From assembly GCA_009391835.1 (NCBI GenBank), contig QWJF01000008.1, forward strand, positions 1 to 62,347: a DNA stretch of 62,347 nt, given 5' to 3'. Position 1 is the first letter of the stretch; every line of letters begins with the position of its first letter. Shown here in pieces: positions 34,517-42,662 of this stretch. A model generated the notes under the pieces. It saw nothing but the letters and a program-made list of their open reading frames with translations. It was not told the DNA's origin and did no database searches. The position numbers and the translations under genes were made by a program. This DNA is from Chloroflexota bacterium. Lineage in GTDB: Bacteria; Chloroflexota; Anaerolineae; Anaerolineales; UBA11579.

Positions 34517-35011
34517 TTAGTGATGGCCACCCGGCCCATGTACATGGCCGTGTGAAAGCTCTTCGGAGGTGGCAGGGCGCAATTCCACGACTTTGACTTC
34601 GAAGTTCAGCTCTTTTCCTGCCAGCGGATGGTTGAAATCCAGTTGGGCTGACTTTTCGCCCACTGAAACGACGCGTGCGTAGCTGCCGTGACCATCGTCG
34701 CCCGGCATTTCCAATTCCAGGCCCACTTTGGGTTTGACATTCTTGGGAAATTCATCCAGCGCAAGCTCTTCAATTGCTTTCTGATCTTTATCGCCGTAAC
34801 CATCTTTGGGCGCGACCTTCACGGACTTTGTTTCACCGATTTTCATACCGATGAGTTCTTTCTCCAGCCCGGGAATGATATTGCGGTGGCCGTGGATGAA
34901 AAGAATGGCATCTTTATCACTAGCCTCGTCCAGCACTTCGCCGTCCACGATCAGTTTATAGGCCAAGCTGACGACCATATCTTTCGCCACAGAATTGGCT
35001 TCATTTGCCAT
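34517..35011 (-). CDS. slyD: FKBP-type peptidyl-prolyl isomerase, SlyD-like
   Basis: The 164-residue protein has the interrupted FKBP domain of SlyD: an N-terminal strand set (VVSLAYKLIVDGEVLDEA, FIHGHRNIIPGLEKELIGM), the IF insert (about 75-130) and the closing strand LNFEVKVVEL. The tail GHVHGPGGHH is His-rich and may bind nickel or zinc as in SlyD. AAGGAG precedes the ATG. It acts as a cytosolic foldase and metallochaperone. Confidence 0.93.
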   Translation of the reverse strand: MANEANSVAKDMVVSLAYKLIVDGEVLDEASDKDAILFIHGHRNIIPGLEKELIGMKIGETKSVKVAPKDGYGDKDQKAIEELALDEFPKNVKPKVGLELEMPGDDGHGSYARVVSVGEKSAQLDFNHPLAGKELNFEVKVVELRPATSEELSHGHVHGPGGHH

Positions 35012-35134
35012 AAAGGACTCCTTTTTATTTATGCGGGCAATTTTATTCGATTGCCGCTAGATTGTAGCACGCTGTTTTTTAGCCCTAAATAGGCCTGCGC
35101 TAAACTATGACGAGGTTGGTTTGGTGTTCATTAC

Positions 35135-35659
35135 GTGAACTACATTGCAAATGTGCTGACTGGGCTACGGCTCAGCCTGGCGCTTGTTCTTCCGATTTTG
35201 GGAGCGTCGGCAGGCGCGGGCAGGCTCGAAATCGCGGTGTACCTGATGCTGTTTGCCTGGATGAGTGATTTCTTCGATGGCACTGTGGCGCGCCAAACCG
35301 AGAGGGAAAGCAGCTCCTGGCTGGGCGCCCACGATCTGCATGTGGATATGGCCGTTTCGGCTGGGCTCTTGCTCTACATGACGCAGAGCCATTTTGTTCC
35401 CGCCGCTTTGGCTATTTTGTACGTGCTTGCCTGGACAATTGTGTTTTGGCGTTTGGGGATCGAAAAAGCCAGCGGTTCGCTGGTGCAGGCCCTTATTTAT
35501 GGATGGTTTCTGTGGGTGGCGGGGCACGAGGCGCCGCAAGCCGCGATTTGGGTACTGGTTTGGATGGTGATCTTGCTGGCTTTTACCTGGCGCCAATTCG
35601 TGGGGATAGTGGTTCCTGAATTTCTGGGCGGTATGGGCAAGATACTCAGAAGCCGCTAA
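35135..35659 (+). CDS. CDP-alcohol phosphatidyltransferase-like membrane protein
   Basis: The 174-residue protein has about five helices. The signature is present but altered: SDFFDGTVAR (about 44-53) is followed ten residues later by G and then by two Asp (GAHDLHVD), so the spacing to the glycine and first aspartate differs by one from the usual pattern. It probably makes a phospholipid head-group bond, but activity is uncertain. It starts at GTG. Confidence 0.7.
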   Translation: MNYIANVLTGLRLSLALVLPILGASAGAGRLEIAVYLMLFAWMSDFFDGTVARQTERESSSWLGAHDLHVDMAVSAGLLLYMTQSHFVPAALAILYVLAWTIVFWRLGIEKASGSLVQALIYGWFLWVAGHEAPQAAIWVLVWMVILLAFTWRQFVGIVVPEFLGGMGKILRSR

Positions 35660-35752
35660 AAGCGCACACGCGTTTTAATAAGAAATCTACGACCTCGGGT
35701 AGGATTGGGGGATAGTTCTGCAAGAATCCCAGCAAAATCGGCGGTTTATTTA

Positions 35753-37633
35753 ATGATGCATGGCAGCGGATGGTGGCGATTTCTCTCCTATGATGAGAGC
35801 AAGGGCAAGGCCCAGGTGGATCGGGCTTTGCTGCGGCGCGTTTGGAGCTATGGACGACCCTACCTAGGCCAGATCAGCATGGTGCTGCTGGCGATCACAA
35901 TCAGTTCGCTGATCGAACTTATTCCCCCGCTGCTTTACCGCGATCTATTTGACACCGTGCTGCCCAACCGCGATTTTATGCGCTTGAATTGGTTGGGGAT
36001 TGGCATGGTGTTAGTCCCCATCTTGAGCAATTTAATCGGCGTGGCTGAGCGGTTTTTCAGCGCGCGGGTGGGCGAGGGCATTATTTTTGATCTGCGCCAA
36101 GGAATGTATGAGCATTTGCAGCGGATGTCTTTGCACTTCTTCACGCACACCAAATCCGGCGAGATCATCTCGCGCTTCAACAACGATGTGGTTGGGGCTC
36201 AAAGCGCGATCACCAGCACCGTGCCAAGCATTGTGACCAACAGCGTCACTCTGTTGACTACGTTGGCCGTGATGCTCTCCATCGAATGGCGGCTTACGCT
36301 GCTCTCGATCGCCGTCCTGCCTCTTTTCCTGTTACCCGCCCGCCGGGTGGGCCGCGTGCTGCGGGAGATCCGGCGAGAGGCCATGGAACATAATGCTGAT
36401 ATGTCTGCCATCGTTGGGGAGACGCTGAGCATCAATGGCGCCCTGCTGGCAAAGACGTTCGGCAGGCTTAAGCAGGAGCGGGCGCGTTACAAAAGCTCGA
36501 ACGCAGCCGTGCGGGATATTGGCGTGCGGAGGGCGATGGTGGGGCGATGGTTCTTTATGGGGCTGGGGATCGCCGGCACGATTGGCATGGCTTTGATTTA
36601 TTGGGGCGGCGGTTATCTGGTGCTGGAAGGCACAATTTCAGCTGGCACCATCGTTGCCTTTGTGGCTTACCTGGGGCGGCTCTACGGGCCGATTTCTTCG
36701 CTTTCCAATGTGCAGGTGGAATTCGCCACTTCAATGGTGAGCTTTGAGCGGGTGTTTGAATACCTGGACCTGCCAATTGAAATCCAAGACCGGCCGGATG
36801 CGATCCAAGTTACTGAAAGCGCGGGAGCCATCGTTTTTGAGAACGTCAGCTTTCGCTATGCAAAAGAGGGCGAAGCTGCGCCCAATGGCAAATCCAACTC
36901 AGAGAACGGCAAAGACGAAGCTGCGCAGATCCAACCCACGCGGCGCACGGCACTTCAGGGCATTAGTTTTGACATCCAGCCGGGCGAACTGGTGGCACTG
37001 GTTGGACCGAGCGGGGCAGGCAAAACGACAATTACGTACTTGCTGCCGCGCCTCTATGATCCTAGCCAGGGACGCATCCTTCTGGATGGAATGGATCTAC
37101 GTACGTTAAACCAAGAATCGCTGGCCCAGCAAATTGGGATGGTCACGCAAGAAAGTTATCTATTCCACGACACAATTGGCGCGAACCTACTTTACGCCAA
37201 ACCGGATGCCAGCCAGGATGAGGTTGAAGCGGCGGCCAGAGCGGCCAACATCCATGATTTCATAGCGGGGCTACCGGATGGCTACGAAACGCTGGTTGGC
37301 GAACGCGGTTACCGGCTCAGCGGCGGCGAAAAACAGCGTCTGGCCATCGCCCGCGTGGTGCTGAAAGATCCGCGCATTCTTGTGCTGGATGAGGCCACTT
37401 CCCATTTGGATAGCCAAAACGAGGCGCTGATCCAGGCGGCGCTGGAGCCGTTGATGCGGGGACGGACCAGCATCGTGATCGCCCACCGGCTTTCCACGGT
37501 GCTGGCGGCGGATAAGATCCTAGTGCTAGAAGACGGGCAGTTGGTGGAACAGGGCAAGCACCAGGCGCTGCTGGAACAGAATGGGCTTTACGCACGGCTC
37601 TATGAAACCCAGTTTGCTCACACGCAATACTGA
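35753..37633 (+). CDS. MsbA-type ABC exporter (half-transporter)
   Basis: The 626-residue protein has six N-terminal helices (about 40-320) and an ATPase with Walker A GPSGAGKTT, Q-loop VTQESYLF, signature LSGGEKQ, Walker B ILVLDEATSHLD and switch His AHRLST. Just before the nucleotide-binding domain is an Asn/Ser/Lys-rich insert (PNGKSNSENGKDEA). The ATG at 35753 is preferred; a TTG at 35705 abuts a purine run and is less likely. It works as a dimer exporting lipids, drugs or peptides; the cargo is unknown. Confidence 0.9.
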   Translation: MMHGSGWWRFLSYDESKGKAQVDRALLRRVWSYGRPYLGQISMVLLAITISSLIELIPPLLYRDLFDTVLPNRDFMRLNWLGIGMVLVPILSNLIGVAERFFSARVGEGIIFDLRQGMYEHLQRMSLHFFTHTKSGEIISRFNNDVVGAQSAITSTVPSIVTNSVTLLTTLAVMLSIEWRLTLLSIAVLPLFLLPARRVGRVLREIRREAMEHNADMSAIVGETLSINGALLAKTFGRLKQERARYKSSNAAVRDIGVRRAMVGRWFFMGLGIAGTIGMALIYWGGGYLVLEGTISAGTIVAFVAYLGRLYGPISSLSNVQVEFATSMVSFERVFEYLDLPIEIQDRPDAIQVTESAGAIVFENVSFRYAKEGEAAPNGKSNSENGKDEAAQIQPTRRTALQGISFDIQPGELVALVGPSGAGKTTITYLLPRLYDPSQGRILLDGMDLRTLNQESLAQQIGMVTQESYLFHDTIGANLLYAKPDASQDEVEAAARAANIHDFIAGLPDGYETLVGERGYRLSGGEKQRLAIARVVLKDPRILVLDEATSHLDSQNEALIQAALEPLMRGRTSIVIAHRLSTVLAADKILVLEDGQLVEQGKHQALLEQNGLYARLYETQFAHTQY

Positions 37634-37756
37634 GATTTAGTAATTTTCGCGTTTCCCATAACAAACCAAATTCTCACTAACAGGCCGCGGCAAGCGGCGA
37701 TGGCGCCTTTTATTTAGGCGAAGCAACGAACAATTCCTGATTACCCACTTTTAAGC

Positions 37757-37788
37757 AAAAAGCCCACGCGTTTGCGTGGGCTTTTTTT
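37757..37788. terminator. Bidirectional terminator
   Basis: AAAAAGCCCACGC and its complement flank a GTTT loop, with T7 on the plus strand, between two convergent genes. Confidence 0.92.
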
Positions 37789-37801
37789 CGCGGGATTGGA
37801 T

Positions 37802-38881
37802 TTACTGTTCAGCCACCACTACGCTGAAAGCTCCGTCTACATTCGGCACGGGCGCAACCACAATGCTTAGGTTGCGGGACCCCATTTCGAAGAGCATGGC
37901 AGCGGTGCCAGCCGCAGACACTTCCTCGCTGAGCGTCCAGCCTGATGCCGCAAGTTCGGTTTTGTAGAAATCTACAATGGTGTCAAAATCAAATCTCGTC
38001 TGATAACTGTAAAAGGTGCCGAAGGAAGCCGCGTTGGTGGCGTCACTCAGAACCGGGAAATCCGATTCGGGCTCATCGGCCTGGTCGCAGCTCTCTGGCG
38101 CACTGATGCTCACCCCGTCTGGCGCGGGCGTAAAATCAAGCTGGTAGGCAATGTTGCCTTCCAAGCCCTCTTTGCCAGAGAGCAGGGAGCTGACCCCGAC
38201 GCCCTCAAGCGTGAGACGAAGCACGTAGCCGCCGTCCTGGGCAATATAGATTGCACCGGAACTCAATTCGGATACTTCCATCGAATCGGGATCGCTGTTA
38301 TCCAGATTTTCGGGACCGATGGCATAGTGAAAAGCTGGCACGCCGTTAATCACTTCATTCGGCTGCACTCGCTCGGCTATACCTGTAAGGAAACCGCCGG
38401 TATCCACGATGTTATTGAAAAGCGAATCTTCTTCTGAGGTGGAGGGCAGGTTCACGCAGCCATTAATTTCAGTGAAGAAATACAGCCGATCTTCAATTTC
38501 TACATATTGGATGTGATCCACGCCGCCCAGATCCGCCACGCCACTCACCGTAACATCCATGCTGAAGGCGAAGGGGTCTGCCTGGTTGGCGCCATCCATA
38601 ATCATTCGCCCGGAGGCGTCGCTGCCGTCAGCCTCAGTTCCCGTAAATTCGAAATCAAGCGTCAGGGTGTAATCGCCTGGGATGGACTGAAAGGCTGCGG
38701 GATCGTCCAGATCGAGGCTGGATGCACCCGCCAATTCGGGGACGGGTGTCTCTGTAGGCGTTGGGGTGGCCTCCGTCGTCTCTGTAGGCGTTGGGGTGGC
38801 CTCCGTCGCGCCGCCACAAGCCACCACAGCAATTGCCAACCCAAAAATGGCAAGTGCGAAAAATTTCTTGTTTGCTTTCAT
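37802..38881 (-). CDS. Secreted lipoprotein of unknown function (LppX/LprG-like lipid carriers possible)
   Basis: The 359-residue product has a lipoprotein signal with lipobox AVVAC (Cys22), then a Thr-Pro linker encoded by a 30-bp tandem duplication. The body has about 300 residues of beta-rich sequence (GDYTLTLDFEF, MIMDGANQADPFAFSMDVTVSG, DRLYFFTEINGC) that reads like outer-surface lipid-carrier lipoproteins. I do not recognise a catalytic motif. Confidence 0.7.
   Translation of the reverse strand: MKANKKFFALAIFGLAIAVVACGGATEATPTPTETTEATPTPTETPVPELAGASSLDLDDPAAFQSIPGDYTLTLDFEFTGTEADGSDASGRMIMDGANQADPFAFSMDVTVSGVADLGGVDHIQYVEIEDRLYFFTEINGCVNLPSTSEEDSLFNNIVDTGGFLTGIAERVQPNEVINGVPAFHYAIGPENLDNSDPDSMEVSELSSGAIYIAQDGGYVLRLTLEGVGVSSLLSGKEGLEGNIAYQLDFTPAPDGVSISAPESCDQADEPESDFPVLSDATNAASFGTFYSYQTRFDFDTIVDFYKTELAASGWTLSEEVSAAGTAAMLFEMGSRNLSIVVAPVPNVDGAFSVVVAEQ
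38748..38807 (-). repeat. Exact 30-bp tandem duplication in the lipoprotein linker
   Basis: Two identical 30-bp units (38748-38777 and 38778-38807) encode TEATPTPTET-type repeats. Identity at every base suggests a recent duplication. Confidence 0.9.
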
Positions 38882-39035
38882 ACGTCTCTCCTCATCTGAG
38901 GCAATTGAATATCAAGGCGCAGATTATAGCATTCTTCTTTAGTGCAGTTCTGCTCCCAAAGCCTAAATCTTTTGTGTGACGGCAAGCCAATCCCGTCCTC
39001 ATCATCTGCTAATTAGGCGGCGAGCCGGGCAGTCC

Positions 39036-39053
39036 TATAATTCAAATTGGAGG
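39036..39053 (+). promoter_or_regulatory. -10 and ribosome site of the molybdoenzyme gene
   Basis: TATAAT at 39036-39041 and TTGGAGG at 39047-39053 lie close together ahead of the ATG at 39061, giving a very short leader. Confidence 0.6.
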
Positions 39054-39060
39054 ATTTTCC

Positions 39061-40719
39061 ATGGAATCTACGCCAGATCACGCATCAAGCAATTCCCCAT
39101 CCCTGTGGGTGGGCGCGGGGCTAGGCGCGCTCAGCAGCTTGGCCGCTATTGGCCTTATGTTCCTGGGGGACCGACTCTTTAGTTTTCCATTTGTTCCCTT
39201 TGACATTTTCGATTGGATGGCGCGTACGCTGCCGGGCGGCTTGATTGCCTTCGTGACACGCACGATGACCACCATCATCGGTTTCTTCCAGGGCTTTCTG
39301 CCGATTGGCGACACCTCAACTGTTGCCAAACTCGCCGAACAGAGCATCGCCATTCTGCAACTGATCGGTGGCGGCATAGTTTTTGGGGTTGTGCTGGCCT
39401 GGCTTGGCCGCGACAAAAAACAGGATTTGGTGCGGGCCGGCCAGATTGGCGGCCTGATCCTGCTGGCCGTTACCCTATTGATCGAAAGCAGCCTGGCTTT
39501 TTCAGCGATTGGAACGCTGGGCGCACTGTGGCTGGCGCTCCTCTTTGTCGGTTGGGGCTGGATCCTCGGCTGGTTGGTTGGCGAATCGGCGCAAGCCCAA
39601 GACGATGACCCGGCTGCCCCCATGAGCCGACGCCAGTTCCTGACAGTCAGTGGTGCGGGACTGAGCGCGGTGGCGTTGGGCGCATGGGGGCTGGGCAAAT
39701 TGTTCGGTGAGGATGCTGTGATCGCCAATGATGACGGTGGATTGGCGCTCAATGGTGATGATCCCTTTGGCACAGAACTCACCTCCGGCCCGGCAGCCTC
39801 TCCCTCCGCCGAGGCGTTAGCTGCCCGACGCGCACCTATTGATGGCACACGCGCCGAGCTGACTGCAACCGAGGATTTTTACCGGATCGATATCAACACA
39901 AGACCTCCCTCTATAAACGGCGATTCTTGGCGTTTGGCGATCAGTGGTCTGGTGGATCAGCCTCTTGAACTCAGCCTGGCCGATCTGCAGCGTTACCCGA
40001 GCCAAACTCAAATCCTGACGATGCAATGTATTTCCAATCCGGTGGGTGGCGACCTCACTAGTTCGGCGCGCTGGACCGGCGTGCGCTTCAAGGACATTCT
40101 GGAGGACGCCGGCATTCAGAGCAGCGCGGCAGGCGCCCTGATTAGCTCGGTGGATGGCTTCTTTGAGTTCGTCGTGATGGAAGATATTATCGACGAGCGC
40201 ACACTGCTGGTTTATGAAATGAACAGCGAGACATTGACCGTGGAGCATGGCTTTCCGCTGCGCATTTACATTCCCAACCGCTACGGGATGAAGCAACCCA
40301 AGTGGATTAACAGCATCCAATTGGTGGAAGAACGCGTGGATGGCTACTGGGTGGAACGCGGTTGGAGCCGCGAAGCTCGACCACAAACCGTCTCCGTTGT
40401 GGATACTGTGGCACTGGATCTCGACGAATCGGGCAAGGGATCCGCGCTGTGCGGCGGGATCGCCTGGGCGGGAGGGCGCGGCATTAGCCAAGTGGAAGTT
40501 CAAGTGGATGAAAGCGGCTGGCAGTCTGCCGAGTTGATCACGCCCCCACTCAGCCCGCTAAACTGGGTGTTATGGCGCTATGAATGGCCTTACGAGGGTG
40601 GCCGCCACAACTTGAGCGTGCGCGCCTACGACGCAAACGGGGAATTGCAGGCGCTGGATTCGCGCGCGCCGCGACCGGACGGCGCCACGGGTATCCACCA
40701 AATCAGCGTAAACATTTAG
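39061..40719 (+). CDS. Membrane-bound sulfite-oxidase-family molybdoenzyme with an internal Tat-like motif
   Basis: The 552-residue protein has about four helices in residues 15-175, then SRRQFL (189-194) and a hydrophobic stretch that together look like a twin-arginine signal inside the chain. The molybdopterin domain follows (about 265-450), with the Mo-ligand Cys323 in ILTMQCISN, then a C-terminal dimerisation domain (about 455-552). It would face the outside, like YedY/MsrP catalytic subunits. The electron partner is not obvious. moaA at 53098 supplies the cofactor pathway. Confidence 0.82.
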   Translation: MESTPDHASSNSPSLWVGAGLGALSSLAAIGLMFLGDRLFSFPFVPFDIFDWMARTLPGGLIAFVTRTMTTIIGFFQGFLPIGDTSTVAKLAEQSIAILQLIGGGIVFGVVLAWLGRDKKQDLVRAGQIGGLILLAVTLLIESSLAFSAIGTLGALWLALLFVGWGWILGWLVGESAQAQDDDPAAPMSRRQFLTVSGAGLSAVALGAWGLGKLFGEDAVIANDDGGLALNGDDPFGTELTSGPAASPSAEALAARRAPIDGTRAELTATEDFYRIDINTRPPSINGDSWRLAISGLVDQPLELSLADLQRYPSQTQILTMQCISNPVGGDLTSSARWTGVRFKDILEDAGIQSSAAGALISSVDGFFEFVVMEDIIDERTLLVYEMNSETLTVEHGFPLRIYIPNRYGMKQPKWINSIQLVEERVDGYWVERGWSREARPQTVSVVDTVALDLDESGKGSALCGGIAWAGGRGISQVEVQVDESGWQSAELITPPLSPLNWVLWRYEWPYEGGRHNLSVRAYDANGELQALDSRAPRPDGATGIHQISVNI

Positions 40720-40727
40720 ACAAGCGG

Positions 40728-40770
40728 AATCCAAATGAACTGGGCTGTCGAGGCCCGGTTCATTTGGATT
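40728..40770 (+). terminator. Long hairpin after the molybdoenzyme gene
   Basis: Arms of 18 bp with one G-T pair flank a 7-base loop. There is no T-run, so it may be a processed hairpin or weak terminator. Confidence 0.6.
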
Positions 40771-40830
40771 GTGTAAGGTGTGGGGAAACAACCCCATCTA
40801 TAAAGTAAAGCCACCCTCTCAAGGAGACGC

Positions 40831-41322
40831 ATGTCCGACAACCCGATCTCTGATGCCCTGAATTTAATTCCTTATGGTTTTTACGCGCTGGGCAGCCACA
40901 CTGCTGACGACGACAACTTAATGGTCGTGAACTGGTTCACCCAAGTCTCGTTCGAACCACAGTTAGTCGCCATTGGATTACAAAAAACCTCGCACACCTA
41001 TAGCCTGATTGAAAAGGGCGGTGTGTTCGCAGTGAGCATCCTGCGTAAAGAGGACGAAGATGCGATCAAATCCTTTTCAAAAAGCCGCGCCAAAAATCCT
41101 GAAAAGATGAACGGGGCCAAGTTCACGCCCGGGCCTAAAACAAGCAGCCCTGTACTGGACGCGGCCGCAGCTTATCTCGAGTGCAAAGTGGTTGGGAAGC
41201 TGGAAACAGCCGGGGGTCACGACGTTATTCTCGGAGAAGTCGTCCACGCTGAGGTGCGCACACCCGGCGAACCGGAGGACACTTTGACGCTGCCGGACAT
41301 TGGTTGGAGCTACGCGGGTTGA
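40831..41322 (+). CDS. Flavin reductase-like FMN-binding protein
   Basis: The 163-residue protein has the split-barrel flavin-binding fold: an N-terminal PYGFYALGSHTADDDNLMVVNWFTQVSFEP and the SHTYSLIEKGGVFAVSIL segment. It binds FMN and may reduce flavin for a partner oxygenase or act as a small electron carrier. AAGGAG precedes the ATG. No partner gene is adjacent. Confidence 0.85.
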   Translation: MSDNPISDALNLIPYGFYALGSHTADDDNLMVVNWFTQVSFEPQLVAIGLQKTSHTYSLIEKGGVFAVSILRKEDEDAIKSFSKSRAKNPEKMNGAKFTPGPKTSSPVLDAAAAYLECKVVGKLETAGGHDVILGEVVHAEVRTPGEPEDTLTLPDIGWSYAG

Positions 41323-41348
41323 CTATTTTTGGGATACAACCAATTTTG

Positions 41349-41378
41349 TTGACGACTGGGCCAACGCTATGGTATGAT
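41349..41378 (+). promoter_or_regulatory. Promoter of the infC-rpmI-rplT operon
   Basis: TTGACG (41349-41354) and TATGAT (41373-41378) are separated by 18 bp. Transcription would start near 41385, leaving a leader of about 50 nt. Confidence 0.65.
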
Positions 41379-41433
41379 GCGGCCCGCCTTGAAAAAATCG
41401 ATTAGATGTCATTTGATAGAGGAGAACTAGGAG

Positions 41434-41952
41434 ATAAGCGCATCCGACTACCGGGTAAATAGAGCCATCCGATCAAAAGAAGTCCGCCTGATTGACGCGG
41501 ATAACGAAAATCGGGGGGTCGTGCCAATTGAAGAAGCTCTCAGAATCGCCGAAGCGGCTCAACTAGACCTTGTTGAGGTTGCGCCGAACTCGAATCCTCC
41601 GGTTTGCCGGGTTATCGATTACGGCAAATTTACCTACGAGCGCACGAAAAAAGAGCGCGAAGCACGCAAGGCTCAGAAAAAAGTCGAGGTAAAAGAAATT
41701 CGGCTGCGCCCCAAAACCACAGAACATCATCGCGGCTTCAAAGTGCGGGATGCGCGGCGCTGGTTGCAAGAGGGCAAGAAGGTTAAGGTGCGGGTGCGAT
41801 TTCGAGGACGAGAGCGGGATTATCCCGAATTAGCGCTTGAAGATTTGAAGGAGATCGCTGAGGAATTGCAAGACATTTCGGTGATCGAAACCGCTCCGGC
41901 ATTTGAAGGGCGCACCCTGTTGATGGTGCTGGCCCCCGGAGACGGGAACTAG
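41434..41952 (+). CDS. infC: Translation initiation factor IF-3 with a rare AUA start codon
   Basis: IF-3 checks start-codon pairing on the 30S subunit. The frame is homologous to IF-3 from just after an in-frame TAG (41428-41430): ISASDYRVNRAIRSKEV, then RLIDADNENRGVVPIEEAL and VCRVIDYGKFTYE (domain N), the Lys-rich linker, and domain C to LMVLAPGDGN. The first standard start, GTG at 41521, would delete about 29 conserved residues, so ATA at 41434, nine bases after GAGGAG, is the best start (172 aa). infC in many bacteria begins with AUU or similar for autoregulation. Confidence 0.85.
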   Translation: MSASDYRVNRAIRSKEVRLIDADNENRGVVPIEEALRIAEAAQLDLVEVAPNSNPPVCRVIDYGKFTYERTKKEREARKAQKKVEVKEIRLRPKTTEHHRGFKVRDARRWLQEGKKVKVRVRFRGRERDYPELALEDLKEIAEELQDISVIETAPAFEGRTLLMVLAPGDGN

Positions 41953-41986
41953 AACAGAAGACATTTTTGCCGGACAGGAGCAAGTA

Positions 41987-42238
41987 GTGGCAGTGAAAAA
42001 GTACAAACTCAAAACCCATAAAGCGACTTCCAAACGTTTCCGGCTAACCGGCTCGGGCAAACTGGTGCGCACCAAAGGTGGCAAAAGCCACTTTCGACGG
42101 CGCACCTCGGCGCGCACCAAGGCACTTTTGAGCAAGATGATCCCGGTTAAGAGCAAAGGCTACCAGAAGCGCATCCGTCGCTTGGCGCCCTACCTCGGCA
42201 AATACAAATCCAATCCCAATTCGCGTACAGCGAAATAG
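41987..42238 (+). CDS. rpmI: 50S ribosomal protein L35
   Basis: The 83-residue basic protein shows the L35 pattern KTHKATSKRFRLTGSGKLVRT and KSHFRRRTSARTKALL. It is longer than usual (about 65), with a C-terminal tail LGKYKSNPNSRTAK. It starts at GTG with CAGGAG six bases upstream, between infC and rplT as in most bacteria. Confidence 0.95.
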   Translation: MAVKKYKLKTHKATSKRFRLTGSGKLVRTKGGKSHFRRRTSARTKALLSKMIPVKSKGYQKRIRRLAPYLGKYKSNPNSRTAK

Positions 42239-42250
42239 CAAGGCAAATTA

Positions 42251-42601
42251 ATGGCACGCGTAAAAACTGGAACCGTTCGCCGCAAGCGACATAAGAAAAT
42301 CCTCAAGATCACGAAAGGCCAATTTGGGTCGCGCTCAAAGCTCTTCCGAAGGGCGAATGAAGCGATGTTGAAGAGCCTTTGGTATTCCTACCGGGATCGG
42401 CGCACTCGCAGGCGTGTATTGCGCAGGCTTTGGATTGCGCGCATCAACGCAGCGGCGCGTTTGAATGGCAGCACTTATAGCAAGCTCATGTACTTATTCA
42501 AAAAGGCCGAGATTGGTCTGAACCGAAAAATGCTGGCTGATATTGCCGTGCGAGACCCAGGCACTTTCAAAGCCCTGGTGGAGCAAGCCAAATCCGTTTG
42601 A
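42251..42601 (+). CDS. rplT: 50S ribosomal protein L20
   Basis: The 116-residue protein has the classic start MARVKTGTVRRKRHKKILK and the RDRRTRRRVLRRLWIARINAA core. L20 binds 23S rRNA early in assembly and can repress its own operon in other bacteria. It is followed by a strong terminator. Confidence 0.98.
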   Translation: MARVKTGTVRRKRHKKILKITKGQFGSRSKLFRRANEAMLKSLWYSYRDRRTRRRVLRRLWIARINAAARLNGSTYSKLMYLFKKAEIGLNRKMLADIAVRDPGTFKALVEQAKSV

Positions 42602-42615
42602 TATCCCTGGAAATC

Positions 42616-42645
42616 AAAAGGGCCGGCAATGCCGGCCCTTTTTTG
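42616..42645. terminator. Bidirectional terminator after rplT
   Basis: AAAAGGGCCGGC and its complement flank an AAT loop, followed by T6, between convergent genes. Confidence 0.94.
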
Positions 42646-42662
42646 TTAAATCTTCGAAGACA

